From Rhodospirillaceae bacterium (GTDB lineage Bacteria; Pseudomonadota; Alphaproteobacteria; MPNO01; UBA2964): a stretch of 64,000 nt of DNA. Position numbers and translations under genes: made by a program. The stretch is taken from positions 62,001-126,000 of the forward strand of contig PAPV01000015.1 in the NCBI GenBank assembly GCA_002709075.1, in the 5' to 3' direction. The notes beneath the pieces were generated by a model. The model did not search any database and was not told the origin of the DNA. It saw nothing but the letters and a program-made list of their open reading frames with translations. Of this stretch, positions 18,299 to 28,104 are shown piece after piece. The first letter of the stretch is position 1. Each line of letters starts with the position of its first letter.

Positions 18299-19146
18299 CT
18301 TTTTTCTATCCAGAGACCGTAAAACATGTTGAAAAATCATCATGGGAAAGAGGAGACAAAGCATGGTCGGAAAGCTCAATTAGAAACCCAGTTCAAGATG
18401 ACACATTAAATCAAGCCATCATTGCGGAAGCTGGAGTTAAACCGGGAAATCACGTTTTGGACATCGCATCAGGAACAGGAAACCCTGCGGTAAGTGCCGC
18501 TTTATTGCTGCGTGATTCAGGCTCAATAACGCTTACAGATTTATCGAGAGGCAAGCTGGAAATTTCACAAATCCGGGCCTCGAGCTTTAACAGAAAAAAA
18601 CTGAATTACTGTTGTGCCGACATGACCAATTTGCCTTTTGCTGATGAAACTTTTGATGTGGCAATGTGCCGTTTCGGCATTATGTTTGTCAAGAATAAAG
18701 TCAAAGCAGCAAGAGAGGCTATGCGCGTTCTAAAATTTGGAAGCAATATCACATATATGGTGTGGGATGCTTATCACAAAAATCCTCCATTTTTCATACC
18801 ATCAAAGGTAATTTCAGAATTTTTTGGCGAAAAAGAAGCAGCAATTCCTGCACGTCACTCAATGTGCGCTCCAGGATTGTTAAAAAGCGTTATGGAACAA
18901 GCAGGCTACACAAATATCTCTGAGAGACAAATAAAATACAAAAATCGTGTTATAAATCTTAAACGCTATATCGCAAATGGATTGAAAAGATCGCATAAAG
19001 ATAGAATTAAAGGGTTAACCAAATCAGACCTCACTAAATTGAAGAAATTAATATTCCAAGCCTGGAGTCCCTACGAGAATAACGGTGCAACCAAAATACC
19101 CAACTGCGCTCGTATTTGCACTGGATCCAAACCGGCATCCACCTGA
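18295..19146 (+). CDS. Class I SAM-dependent methyltransferase (UbiE-like), second of tandem pair
   Basis: 283 residues, clearly related to the preceding protein: motif I VLDIASGTGNPAV, TLTDLSRGKLEIS, LPFADETFDVAMCRFGIMFV and a shared C-terminal VITYKxR-like strand. The likeness over the whole length suggests an old tandem duplication. Its C-terminal half is richer in Lys/Arg than its partner. Substrate unknown. It converges on lysS; the 98-base gap is AT-rich without an evident terminator. Confidence 0.85.
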   Translation: MTFFYPETVKHVEKSSWERGDKAWSESSIRNPVQDDTLNQAIIAEAGVKPGNHVLDIASGTGNPAVSAALLLRDSGSITLTDLSRGKLEISQIRASSFNRKKLNYCCADMTNLPFADETFDVAMCRFGIMFVKNKVKAAREAMRVLKFGSNITYMVWDAYHKNPPFFIPSKVISEFFGEKEAAIPARHSMCAPGLLKSVMEQAGYTNISERQIKYKNRVINLKRYIANGLKRSHKDRIKGLTKSDLTKLKKLIFQAWSPYENNGATKIPNCARICTGSKPAST

Positions 19147-19244
19147 CTATAAATTTTTAAAAATATAATTGTTCGACTATAAGTGATTGAAGTAATTTAG
19201 TTTTGTGGTTAGAAAGTGTTCAATTGCTTTACTTTAAATTTTTT

Positions 19245-20831
19245 TCACTTTGTTGATGCTATTTTTCCAGAAAGCGCCCTATCAACCAGAGAAATTGTAT
19301 CTCTTACACCATAAACTTCTATAAATGACCCCATACGAGGTCCTTGCTCACTTCCTAAAAGAATCTGATAAAGCGCTTTGAACCAATCGCGCATATTTTC
19401 GTACCCGTTACGTTTTCCTACCTTAAAAATTTCTTTCTGGATTAAAGTCGCGTCAGGATGAAGGGGTAATCCATTGAGTGTGGTCTTAAAGTCCTCCAAT
19501 GCCTTAATCTCAATACCCTGAGGCGACCGGTAACTTTTCAATGGTTTTATAAAATCTTTGTAATAGGTGATCGCGTGCTCCGCTAAGCTTTTGAGAATTG
19601 GTGCCGTTTCTGCACTCACATTTTTATCATAACGAGATATGAATCCCCATAATACCTCAAAATCTTCAGTGTTACACGCGGAAACGAGATTTAGGAGTAA
19701 CGAAAAGCTTAATTTACTCTCCCTTACTGGGGGATGTCCCGCATGAATATGCCACGCAGGATTCTCATAATTATTAAAATCATCTTCGATCGAAAACTTG
19801 TCTAGAAAAACTAAATAATCATCGACATGCTTTGGAATTACATCAAAATAGAGACGCTTTGCTTTTCGCGGTGAGTTATACATATACAACTGCAAACTTG
19901 CGTCTGGGGCATACCGTAACCAGTCTTCTACCGTTAATCCGTTCCCACGTGACTTAGATATCTTTTCACCATTTTCATCAAGAAATAACTCATATGTAAA
20001 ACCTTGTGGCGGTTTTCCCTCCAAAATCCTACAAATATGAGATGAAAGCGTGACGGAGTCTATTAAATCCTTTCCTGACATTTCATAATCTACTTCTAAT
20101 GCCTTCCAACGCATTGCCCAGTCACATTTCCATTGCAACTTGCAATGTCCTCCCGTAACAGGAACTTCAATATAAGAGCCCTCATCGTTTAGATAAGTTA
20201 TGGTTCCGGTATTTACATTTCTTTCAACAACCGGCACCTGGAGTACTTTTCCTGTCTTTTCACATAATGGAAGAAACGGGCTGTACGTTAAACGACGTTC
20301 CTTCCCCAAAGTCGGCAGAACAACGTTAATTACTTCCTCATACTTTTGTAGTATCTCTAAAAGTGTTGCGTCAAAAATTCCTGAAGAATAACATTCTGCT
20401 GCGCTTTTAAATTCATAATCAAAATCAAACCTATCTAGAAAGTTCTTCAATTGCTGATTATTATGATCGCCAAAACTCGCATGAGTGCCAAACGGATCCG
20501 GAACACTTGTCAGAGGCATGTCTAGATATTTTTGAAGCGACCCCTTATTAGGCACATTATCCGGCACTTTCCGTAGCCCGTCCATATCGTCAGAAAAAGC
20601 AAATAATCGTGTTGGAATATCAGAGAGTTCTGAAAAAGCTCTCCTTACCATACTAGTCCGTACGATCTCGCCGAAAGTACCTATGTGAGGCAAGCCAGAT
20701 GGCCCATAACCAGTTTGAAACAGCACATAACCCTTTTTCGGTGTATTACCCTTAATCGATGCAAGAATTTTTCGCGCTTCCTCAAACGGCCAAGCCCGAG
20801 CGTCCTGCAGGAGTGAACGTGAACTCTCCAT
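19245..20831 (-). CDS. lysS: Class I lysyl-tRNA synthetase
   Basis: 528 residues. Class I signatures are present: the HIGH-type motif in GYGPSGLPHIGTFGE (about 43-57) and the KMSKS-type motif in ENGEKISKSRGNG (about 285-297). This archaeal-type LysRS is the usual form in alphaproteobacteria and differs from the class II LysS of enterobacteria. It charges tRNA-Lys in the cytoplasm. The ATG at 20831 matches the family N-terminus (SRSLLQDARAWPFEEA). It stands alone on the minus strand. Confidence 0.95.
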   Translation of the reverse strand: MESSRSLLQDARAWPFEEARKILASIKGNTPKKGYVLFQTGYGPSGLPHIGTFGEIVRTSMVRRAFSELSDIPTRLFAFSDDMDGLRKVPDNVPNKGSLQKYLDMPLTSVPDPFGTHASFGDHNNQQLKNFLDRFDFDYEFKSAAECYSSGIFDATLLEILQKYEEVINVVLPTLGKERRLTYSPFLPLCEKTGKVLQVPVVERNVNTGTITYLNDEGSYIEVPVTGGHCKLQWKCDWAMRWKALEVDYEMSGKDLIDSVTLSSHICRILEGKPPQGFTYELFLDENGEKISKSRGNGLTVEDWLRYAPDASLQLYMYNSPRKAKRLYFDVIPKHVDDYLVFLDKFSIEDDFNNYENPAWHIHAGHPPVRESKLSFSLLLNLVSACNTEDFEVLWGFISRYDKNVSAETAPILKSLAEHAITYYKDFIKPLKSYRSPQGIEIKALEDFKTTLNGLPLHPDATLIQKEIFKVGKRNGYENMRDWFKALYQILLGSEQGPRMGSFIEVYGVRDTISLVDRALSGKIASTK

Positions 20832-21136
20832 AACTAATTTCCCATCAAGTTATAAAACGCCGCAAAAATAGAATATTTTTAAGTCTCCGAAAACGTTTCT
20901 TTTAACTTACTATATGCTGCAGGGTAAATATTTATATGGAACAGCCAGGTGATTAGATTTTTTCGTTTCCACACTCTATAAAAAATAGTGCTTAATTGCA
21001 TTTACACACAATCAACCGAAATAAAATAATCAATTGTACGACTATTTGCGCGCGAATATTATAATAACTGTTTTGGACGGTAGAATTTCATTATCAATGC
21101 GCGATACAAAAGCACACGGAATATAGGGAAATTGAA
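20832..21136. other. AT-rich intergenic region, no gene seen
   Basis: 305 bases between lysS and the broken TerB gene. It should contain the lysS promoter on the minus strand and the former promoter of the broken gene on the plus strand, but I could not single out convincing elements, repeats or a structured RNA. Confidence 0.5.
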
Positions 21137-21518
21137 ATGGCTGTTAATCATAAGGCATAAATATCTGCGATGGTTATGAAGTCTGCCGCCGATCGCAATA
21201 TGAGAAGGGGAGGTATTTAAGATAGGTCAATAGTTAAAACCTTACCTGTCTTTCCAGACTTCGATGAGGAAGGATTATCTGACGTTGCAGCAAAATGTGC
21301 AGAAATGTTGAACGATTTAGAAGGAATGGCAGATACACTTGATTTTATCCGTGATGCTCTGCCAAAAAGTTTCGTGAAACAGCTTATGTATTGGCCAGTG
21401 ATGTTGTAGCTTCAGAGGATAAGACTAGACAAAAAGAGCCTCGGATGTTGGAATTGAAAGGGTGAATGCAGAGATAATTGAACGTGGTGCTGCAGCCCGA
21501 CACCGGGTTCTGGGTTAG
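21137..21518 (+). pseudogene. Degraded TerB-family (tellurite-resistance TerB-like) gene
   Basis: Reading across frames recovers a recognisable TerB-like protein: MAVNHKA, then ISAMVMKSAADRNM, then TLPVFPDFDEEGLSDVAAK with CAEMLNDLEGMADTLDFI, then FRETAYVLASDVVASEDK, and finally IERGAAARHRVL before TAG at 21516. It is interrupted by in-frame TAA codons at 21158 and 21218 and by frameshifts near 21366-21372 and 21456-21461, the second probably with a small deletion. Intact relatives are about 140-150 residues, cytoplasmic, helical, with a name that outruns the evidence for tellurite resistance. The several independent lesions argue for real decay, not a single sequencing error. Confidence 0.8.
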
Positions 21519-21615
21519 ACGGAGCTGCTAATTATCTTGGTTATCTACACTTCAACTACAATGATTTAGAGATTATAACTATAAGGTGTTTATCCATTAA
21601 AAAACTATTGAGGTT

Positions 21616-22806
21616 ATGTTGACTAACCTAGACATTATGATCGCCGGAGCAGGATTAGGAGGCCTTGCTGCTGCCTGTTCGCTGATAAAGGCCGGTTTTT
21701 CAGTTCGAATTTTTGAACGGGCCGCAAAACTAGGCGAAGTGGGTGCAGGCATCCAACTATCAGCCAATGCTATGCACGTGCTTGACTATTTCGGTTTGGG
21801 TGAACAGGTGAATGAATTATCCGTTCAACCCCAAGCTTATGTTTTTCGACTTTATAATACTGGCGAGGAGTTGCAGCGCTTTGCACTCGCAGAAACACAC
21901 TTTAAAATGCACCGTGCGCCATATAACCAGATACATAGGGCCGATCTTCATAAAATATTAGCAAAACGCGTCACAGAATTAGCCGGTGAAGGTATAATTT
22001 ATTTGGACCATGAAATCACGTCATTTCACGAAAGTGATGACCAAGTTATGTTAAAATTCAAAGGACACGCCCCTGTGCATGGAGATGTCCTCATTGGAGC
22101 GGACGGAGTGAAGTCTTTAGTACGCAATCAAATTTGTGGGGAGGTGCCAGTCAAATACACCGGAGATGCTGTTTGGCGTGTAACTGTTCCAACAAAAAAA
22201 CTACCAAGCAATTTTCAAGCACCCGTTATGGCAGTTTGGATGGGTCCTGAAAAACATGCTGTTAGCTATTTCATCCGAAATGGTGAAATTCTGAATTTCG
22301 TAGGATGTGTAGAGACCGAGGAAGTTTCCGAAGAAAGTTGGACTGCACGTTTCCCATGGGAAAACTTAAAAAAAGATTTTGAGGGTTGGCATTCAGACAT
22401 ACAGGCAATAATTGATTTATCCGAAAGGGACCAGTGCTACCGTTGGTCATTGTTCAAGAGGCCGGTTGTAGATAACTGGAGTACTCAACGCGTAAGTATT
22501 TTGGGAGATGCTGCTCATGCCACCCTACCATATCTTGCGCAAGGTGCAGCGATGGCATTGGAGGATGGAGTCATTCTCTCAAGGGCTCTATCGCAAGAGA
22601 GCAATATCGAAAGAGCACTTAAAGTTTATTCGCGTAACAGAATTCCTCGGACGAGAAAAGTTGTGAATGGATCAGATGCAAATAGAGAACTTTTTCACCT
22701 TCGCGATATAGAAGAAATGAGGAACCGGTTTAAAAATCGTGATCAAGGCGGTTATAGGAACGATTGGCTTTACTCATACAATCCACTATCCGTAGAGCTT
22801 TTTTAA
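21616..22806 (+). CDS. FAD-dependent aromatic-type monooxygenase (salicylate hydroxylase-like)
   Basis: 396 residues. The FAD-binding Rossmann motif is IAGAGLGGLAAACSLIKAGF (about 9-28), the GD motif is VLIGADGVKSLVR (Asp), and the second FAD motif is VSILGDAAHATLPYLAQGAA (about 294-313). This is the group A flavoprotein hydroxylase layout shared by salicylate 1-hydroxylase, 3-hydroxybenzoate 6-hydroxylase and related enzymes; the actual substrate cannot be read from sequence. No ring-cleavage genes are nearby. A GAGG sits just upstream of the ATG. It ends at a strong bidirectional terminator shared with groEL. Confidence 0.88.
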   Translation: MLTNLDIMIAGAGLGGLAAACSLIKAGFSVRIFERAAKLGEVGAGIQLSANAMHVLDYFGLGEQVNELSVQPQAYVFRLYNTGEELQRFALAETHFKMHRAPYNQIHRADLHKILAKRVTELAGEGIIYLDHEITSFHESDDQVMLKFKGHAPVHGDVLIGADGVKSLVRNQICGEVPVKYTGDAVWRVTVPTKKLPSNFQAPVMAVWMGPEKHAVSYFIRNGEILNFVGCVETEEVSEESWTARFPWENLKKDFEGWHSDIQAIIDLSERDQCYRWSLFKRPVVDNWSTQRVSILGDAAHATLPYLAQGAAMALEDGVILSRALSQESNIERALKVYSRNRIPRTRKVVNGSDANRELFHLRDIEEMRNRFKNRDQGGYRNDWLYSYNPLSVELF

Positions 22807-22830
22807 ACCTATTATGTCTTTCGTTTAAAA

Positions 22831-22862
22831 AAAAAGGCCTCAGAAGGTACTGAGGCCTTTTT
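22831..22862. terminator. Bidirectional rho-independent terminator
   Basis: A 13-base-pair perfect stem with arms AAAAAGGCCTCAG (22831-22843) and CTGAGGCCTTTTT (22850-22862), loop AAGGTA, and A/T tracts on both sides. It lies between the convergent monooxygenase gene and groEL and should stop transcription from both. Confidence 0.93.
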
Positions 22863-22892
22863 GTTATTCTTAAAGTTTTCTGAACGAATGAT

Positions 22893-24542
<1,650 letters not shown>

Positions 24543-24836
24543 TTACTCAATAATGCCCATGATATCGGATTCTTTCATTATAAGATAATCCTTACCATCG
24601 ACCTTTACTTCTGTTCCTGACCATTTGCCATACAGCACCCGATCACCTTTTTTAACATCCATTTCAATTAGCTTTCCGTCGCTATCTCGCGAACCGGCAC
24701 CCGTAGATATAACTTTCCCTTCCTGCGGCTTTTCTTGTGCCGTATCAGGAAGAATAACCCCACCCGCAGTTTTAGCCTCCGCTTCAGAAGCTTGAACTAA
24801 AACCCGGTCGTGAAGGGGCCGAAATTTAGTAGCCAT
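24543..24836 (-). CDS. groS: Co-chaperonin GroES (Hsp10)
   Basis: 97 residues, typical. Begins [15 protein letters not shown]; the mobile-loop region that docks onto GroEL is [20 protein letters not shown]. First gene of the groES-groEL operon, with the CIRCE element 43 bases upstream and a sigma-70 promoter just beyond it. Confidence 0.99.
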   Translation of the reverse strand: MATKFRPLHDRVLVQASEAEAKTAGGVILPDTAQEKPQEGKVISTGAGSRDSDGKLIEMDVKKGDRVLYGKWSGTEVKVDGKDYLIMKESDIMGIIE

Positions 24837-24878
24837 TTCTGCACTCCCGCATAATTAGAATTAAATTACTTGTTTAAA

Positions 24879-24905
24879 TTAGCACTCTTTTGTGTTGAGT
24901 GCTTG
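24879..24905. promoter_or_regulatory. CIRCE operator (HrcA binding site)
   Basis: TTAGCACTC (24879-24887), 9-base spacer, GAGTGCTTG (24897-24905), compared with the consensus TTAGCACTC-N9-GAGTGCTAA; only the last two bases of the right arm differ. CIRCE is bound by the HrcA repressor and released on heat shock. It lies between the groESL promoter and the groES start, overlapping the expected transcription start. Confidence 0.95.
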
Positions 24906-24906
24906 G

Positions 24907-24935
24907 GATATGCCGATTCTTAGCTGCTATGTCAA
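24907..24935 (-). promoter_or_regulatory. Sigma-70 promoter of groESL
   Basis: On the minus strand a perfect -35 TTGACA (24935-24930) and a -10 CATATC (24912-24907) are separated by 17 bases, immediately upstream of CIRCE. The location is exactly that expected for an HrcA-repressed housekeeping promoter. Confidence 0.85.
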
Positions 24936-24946
24936 TGGATATTTAT

Positions 24947-24970
24947 AAAAAAATGCGGCTTTTCGCCGCA
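24947..24970 (-). terminator. Hairpin in the groES-cox15 gap, terminator-like on the minus strand
   Basis: Stem TGCGGC (24954-24959) with GCCGCA (24965-24970), loop TTTTC; on the minus strand it is followed by seven T residues (24953-24947). On the plus strand it lacks a T tract and would lie in the heme A synthase leader. No minus-strand gene feeds it, so it may insulate the groESL promoter from antisense transcripts. Confidence 0.5.
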
Positions 24971-25030
24971 AAAAATGGATATTTCTTGCGAATGTTACTT
25001 AAATTGGCTAATTCGCTCTGGGATATTGCC

Positions 25031-26086
25031 ATGAAACTACGTTCGCAAATTGACTTTTCTGTTAGTGTTTGGCTAGGAACTTGCACGTTTCTTGTCGCCC
25101 TTATGATCCTCTTGGGGGGAGCCACTCGGTTAACAGATAGTGGGCTATCAATTGTCGACTGGAAACCGGTGTTTGGTCTACTTCCCCCTATGAACAAATT
25201 AGAATGGTATACACTTTTTGAAGCTTACAAAATTACTACTGAATTCAAAACCCAAAATTTTTGGATGAAAGTTGACGATTTCAAATCTATTTATTGGTTA
25301 GAATACCTTCACCGTTTGTTTGGCAGGGTTATCGGGATAATTTTTTTCGTCCCTTTCCTATGGTTTCTTGTGCGAGGCCGATTAAGAAATGGCTTGTGGT
25401 GGCGTTGTTTGTGCGTGTTTTGTCTCGGAGCCGCTCAGGGCGCATTAGGATGGTATATGGTAAAAAGTGGACTGATCGGAAGAACAGATGTTAGTCAGTA
25501 CAGGCTAGCGGCACATTTGTCTTTGGCCGTCGTAATATACATTGCACTTCTTTGGTTAACCTTAAAATGTATTCGCCCTAGAAATCCGGTAAAATTGCAG
25601 TGTTTAAGTATTCATTCTTGTCTTTTAGTAATAACTGTCTTCCTAACCATCGTAGCCGGTGGATTTGTTGCTGGAATTGATGCTGGTTTTGCATATAATA
25701 CTTTTCCACTTATGAATGGAAGCTACGTTCCGAAAGGCTGGTTGGAAATTAAACCTACTTGGAAAAATTTTTTTGAAAATGTTGCAACTGTTCAATTTAT
25801 TCATCGCCAGCTTGGTATTTTGGTTGTTGCACTTGCAATTCTCTTATGGATCAGATCACGGTTTACTTACCCAAATATTTTAGCCGCTCGACTCATCAGT
25901 TTAGCCGCCGCATGCTCTGTTTTTCAAATGGGGCTCGGCATAGCAACACTTCTCACTGCGGTTCCACTTTTTTTTGGACTTCTGCATCAAGCCGGAGCAA
26001 TAATCATGCTCTCCTTTGCCATAGGGGTAGTATATGAACTATCAGCTGAGAGGAAGCATGATCCGAAAACATACCAAGTATCTTGA
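25031..26086 (+). CDS. ctaA: Heme A synthase (COX15/CtaA)
   Basis: 351 residues from ATG 25031 (MKLRSQIDFSVSVWLG). Earlier in-frame starts back to 24899 would place coding sequence inside CIRCE and the groESL promoter, so they are rejected. About eight membrane helices. Family features: ILLGGATRLTDSGLSIVDWKPV, YLHRLFGRVIGI (heme-ligand His in helix 2), RLAAHLSLAV, IHRQLGILV and LHQAGAI, supplying the paired His ligands. It oxidises heme O to heme A for aa3-type cytochrome oxidase, implying aerobic respiration. No cytochrome oxidase genes are in the window. Confidence 0.93.
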   Translation: MKLRSQIDFSVSVWLGTCTFLVALMILLGGATRLTDSGLSIVDWKPVFGLLPPMNKLEWYTLFEAYKITTEFKTQNFWMKVDDFKSIYWLEYLHRLFGRVIGIIFFVPFLWFLVRGRLRNGLWWRCLCVFCLGAAQGALGWYMVKSGLIGRTDVSQYRLAAHLSLAVVIYIALLWLTLKCIRPRNPVKLQCLSIHSCLLVITVFLTIVAGGFVAGIDAGFAYNTFPLMNGSYVPKGWLEIKPTWKNFFENVATVQFIHRQLGILVVALAILLWIRSRFTYPNILAARLISLAAACSVFQMGLGIATLLTAVPLFFGLLHQAGAIIMLSFAIGVVYELSAERKHDPKTYQVS

Positions 26087-26236
26087 AATAAGCTATAACC
26101 AGCTCAAAAACACCTCGGTATAGTAAAAAAGCTTTTTGAAATATTCGATCAATTTTTGCATAAGGGTTTGTAAAAAATTAAAAATAAATAAAAATAATCA
26201 CGTTTTACTTATTTTTGATTTTATCAGATGAGAGAC

Positions 26237-26265
26237 TTGACGGCTGTTTACAGCATCTATAACTA
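26237..26265 (+). promoter_or_regulatory. Probable promoter of the SAM-II/metZ transcript
   Basis: TTGACG (26237-26242) followed after 17 bases by TAACTA (26260-26265), or after 15 by the better-matching TATAAC (26258-26263). Either would start RNA near 26270-26272, right at the 5' edge of the SAM-II aptamer. Confidence 0.5.
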
Positions 26266-26272
26266 CCGTTAA

Positions 26273-26334
26273 CAGTGGTGATTTGAGCCCGATCGGCTTG
26301 CGGCCACAAAAAAATAATCGCTAAAAGATCGGAG
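26273..26334 (+). ncRNA. SAM-II riboswitch (SAM_alpha)
   Basis: The conserved SAM-II order is visible: CAGTGGTGATTTGAGC, then CCGATCGGCTTGCGGCCAC, an A-rich linker, and CGCTAAAAGATCGG. P1 forms between GTGG (26275-26278) and CCAC (26304-26307). The pseudoknot P2 forms between CCGATC (26289-26294) and GATCGG (26327-26332), an exact six-base complement. SAM-II binds S-adenosylmethionine and shuts off methionine-synthesis genes in alphaproteobacteria, which fits metZ 72 bases downstream. Confidence 0.93.
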
Positions 26335-26355
26335 CTTTCCAAGTCCTGATCTTTT
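26323..26355 (+). promoter_or_regulatory. Alternative hairpin overlapping the SAM-II pseudoknot
   Basis: AAAAGATC (26323-26330) is an exact complement of GATCTTTT (26348-26355). Its left arm contains GATC, which is also the 3' strand of the riboswitch pseudoknot, so the two pairings exclude each other. It may be the expression platform; the short T run makes a weak terminator, so control of translation or RNA stability is equally possible. Confidence 0.45.
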
Positions 26356-26405
26356 AAATAGGAAATTTGCTTAAGGGGAAAAGTGATCAGAAGACAGGAA
26401 ACATT

Positions 26406-27599
26406 ATGACAATAGGGGAACATGAAAAAACTTGGCGTCCTCAAACGCGGCTTGTTAGGGGCGGTTTGCAACGGAGTGCATTCGAAGAAACAGCTGAGGC
26501 GATTTACACGACTTCAGGGTTTGTTTACGACACTGCCGAAGCTTCAGAGGCGGCATTCAAAAATGAAACCAAACGCTTTATATATTCTCGTTATGGAAAC
26601 CCAACAGTTGAAATGTTTCAAGATAGGCTATGTTTGCTGGAAGGTGCGGAGGCATGCCGGGCCACCGCAAGTGGAATGGGTGCAGTGTTCACCTCTCTCG
26701 CTAGCATATTAAACGCAGGAGACCGCGTAGTTGGCTCCCGCGCTTTATTTGGTTCTTGCCAATATATTTTGACAGAAATTCTGCCAAGCTTCGGTGTCCA
26801 GACAATAATTATCGACGGCACCGATAAAAAACAATGGGAGAGAGCATTATCCATTCCAACTAAGGTTGTTTTTCTTGAAACACCGAGCAATCCAGGCTTG
26901 GAAGTGATAGACCTCCCGATGGTGTGCAATTTAGCGCACAATGCCGGGGCCTTGGTGGTAGTGGATAATGTCCTTGCAACACCTGTGTTACAACGGCCAT
27001 TAGAACTTGGTGCAGATGTAGTAGTTTATTCCGCCACCAAACATATTGATGGTCAAGGACGTGTCATGGGGGGGGCCATTTTAAGTACGAACGATTTCAT
27101 GGAAGAAATGAGCCCTTTTTATCGCCACACAGGACCCTCTCTAAGCCCGTTCAATGCATGGGTTCTTCTTAAGGGTCTTGAAACACTTGAACTAAGAGTA
27201 AAACGACACTGCCAGAATGCCGCGACTATCTCTGAATTTTTATGTAGTAGAAGTGATATTTCTCGCGTCCTCTATCCAGGTTTGCCATCACATCCGCAAA
27301 ACAAACTTGCAATTAAACAGATGTCAGGATTTGGCTCAGTTGTTAGCCTTGATTTAAACGGTAAAAAACAGAATGCGTTCACATTTATGAACGCGCTAAA
27401 GTTGATTGATATCTCGAATAACCTCGGCGACTCAAAAAGTATTGTGACCCACCCGGCAACAACCACTCATCAAAGAATTTCAGAGGCTGACCGAGCCGTT
27501 TTAGGAATAACTGATGGATTTGTTAGAATTTCAGTAGGGCTTGAAGACATAGATGATTTGAAAGAAGATATAGAACAAGCTCTTGATGAAGTATCATAA
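26406..27599 (+). CDS. metZ: O-succinylhomoserine sulfhydrylase
   Basis: 397 residues from ATG 26406 (MTIGEHEKTWRPQTRLVRGG), preceded by AGGA; the frame's earlier ATG at 26367 lies in the leader. A Cys/Met-metabolism PLP enzyme: the PLP lysine is in VVYSATKHIDGQGRVMGG (about 195-212), with YSRYGNPTVEMFQ and ETPSNPGLEVID also diagnostic. It makes homocysteine directly from O-succinylhomoserine and sulfide. The SAM-II riboswitch upstream supports the metZ assignment over cystathionine synthase or lyase paralogues. Confidence 0.93.
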   Translation: MTIGEHEKTWRPQTRLVRGGLQRSAFEETAEAIYTTSGFVYDTAEASEAAFKNETKRFIYSRYGNPTVEMFQDRLCLLEGAEACRATASGMGAVFTSLASILNAGDRVVGSRALFGSCQYILTEILPSFGVQTIIIDGTDKKQWERALSIPTKVVFLETPSNPGLEVIDLPMVCNLAHNAGALVVVDNVLATPVLQRPLELGADVVVYSATKHIDGQGRVMGGAILSTNDFMEEMSPFYRHTGPSLSPFNAWVLLKGLETLELRVKRHCQNAATISEFLCSRSDISRVLYPGLPSHPQNKLAIKQMSGFGSVVSLDLNGKKQNAFTFMNALKLIDISNNLGDSKSIVTHPATTTHQRISEADRAVLGITDGFVRISVGLEDIDDLKEDIEQALDEVS

Positions 27600-27677
27600 C
27601 CTTTTTCCGATTGACTTAAACACATGACCTTCATAATCATAGAGTGCAATTCAAAAATTGACGGATAAATTAACATT

Positions 27678-28070
27678 ATGTATTCAGCAACTACAAAAGC
27701 TATTCGGGTTACCGTCGAACCAACTTTTCTTGATGATCAATCTACCCCTGCAGATAATCATTATGTTTGGGCTTACCAAGTGAAAATTGAAAACACAGGT
27801 GTGGACACGGTAAAATTAATAAATCGCTGTTGGAGAATAACTGATGCGATGGGCAGAATTCAGGAAGTTAAAGGGAGAGGTGTAGTTGGAGAACAGCCGG
27901 AGCTTGCGCCAGGTGAGCAGTTTGAATATACGAGTGGAACGCCACTTATTACACCATCAGGAATTATGATGGGAACATATGAGATGGAGAACAAGACTGG
28001 CGTTCGCTTCGTAATCGATATTCCGGCATTTTCTCTTGATAGCCCTTACCAAGCCAGACACTTAAACTAA
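27678..28070 (+). CDS. apaG: ApaG protein (Co2+/Mg2+ efflux-associated family)
   Basis: 130 residues, all-beta fibronectin-type fold. Diagnostic stretch: VWAYQVKIENTGVDTVKLINRCWRI is the ApaG core (read in part: YQVKIENTG and NRCWRITDA), followed by GVVGEQPELAPGEQFEYTSG and a C-terminal FVIDIPAF. Its biochemical role is unsettled; early work tied it to cobalt resistance and magnesium efflux. It lies between metZ and folE on the same strand. Confidence 0.94.
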   Translation: MYSATTKAIRVTVEPTFLDDQSTPADNHYVWAYQVKIENTGVDTVKLINRCWRITDAMGRIQEVKGRGVVGEQPELAPGEQFEYTSGTPLITPSGIMMGTYEMENKTGVRFVIDIPAFSLDSPYQARHLN

Positions 28071-28104
28071 ATAAGCGCAATTTCAACGAGCACAGGAGAC
28101 AGAT

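Noticed and set aside
24899-25030. Longer N-terminus for heme A synthase
   Set aside because: It would run through the CIRCE element and groESL promoter, and the extra residues do not look like the family N-terminus.
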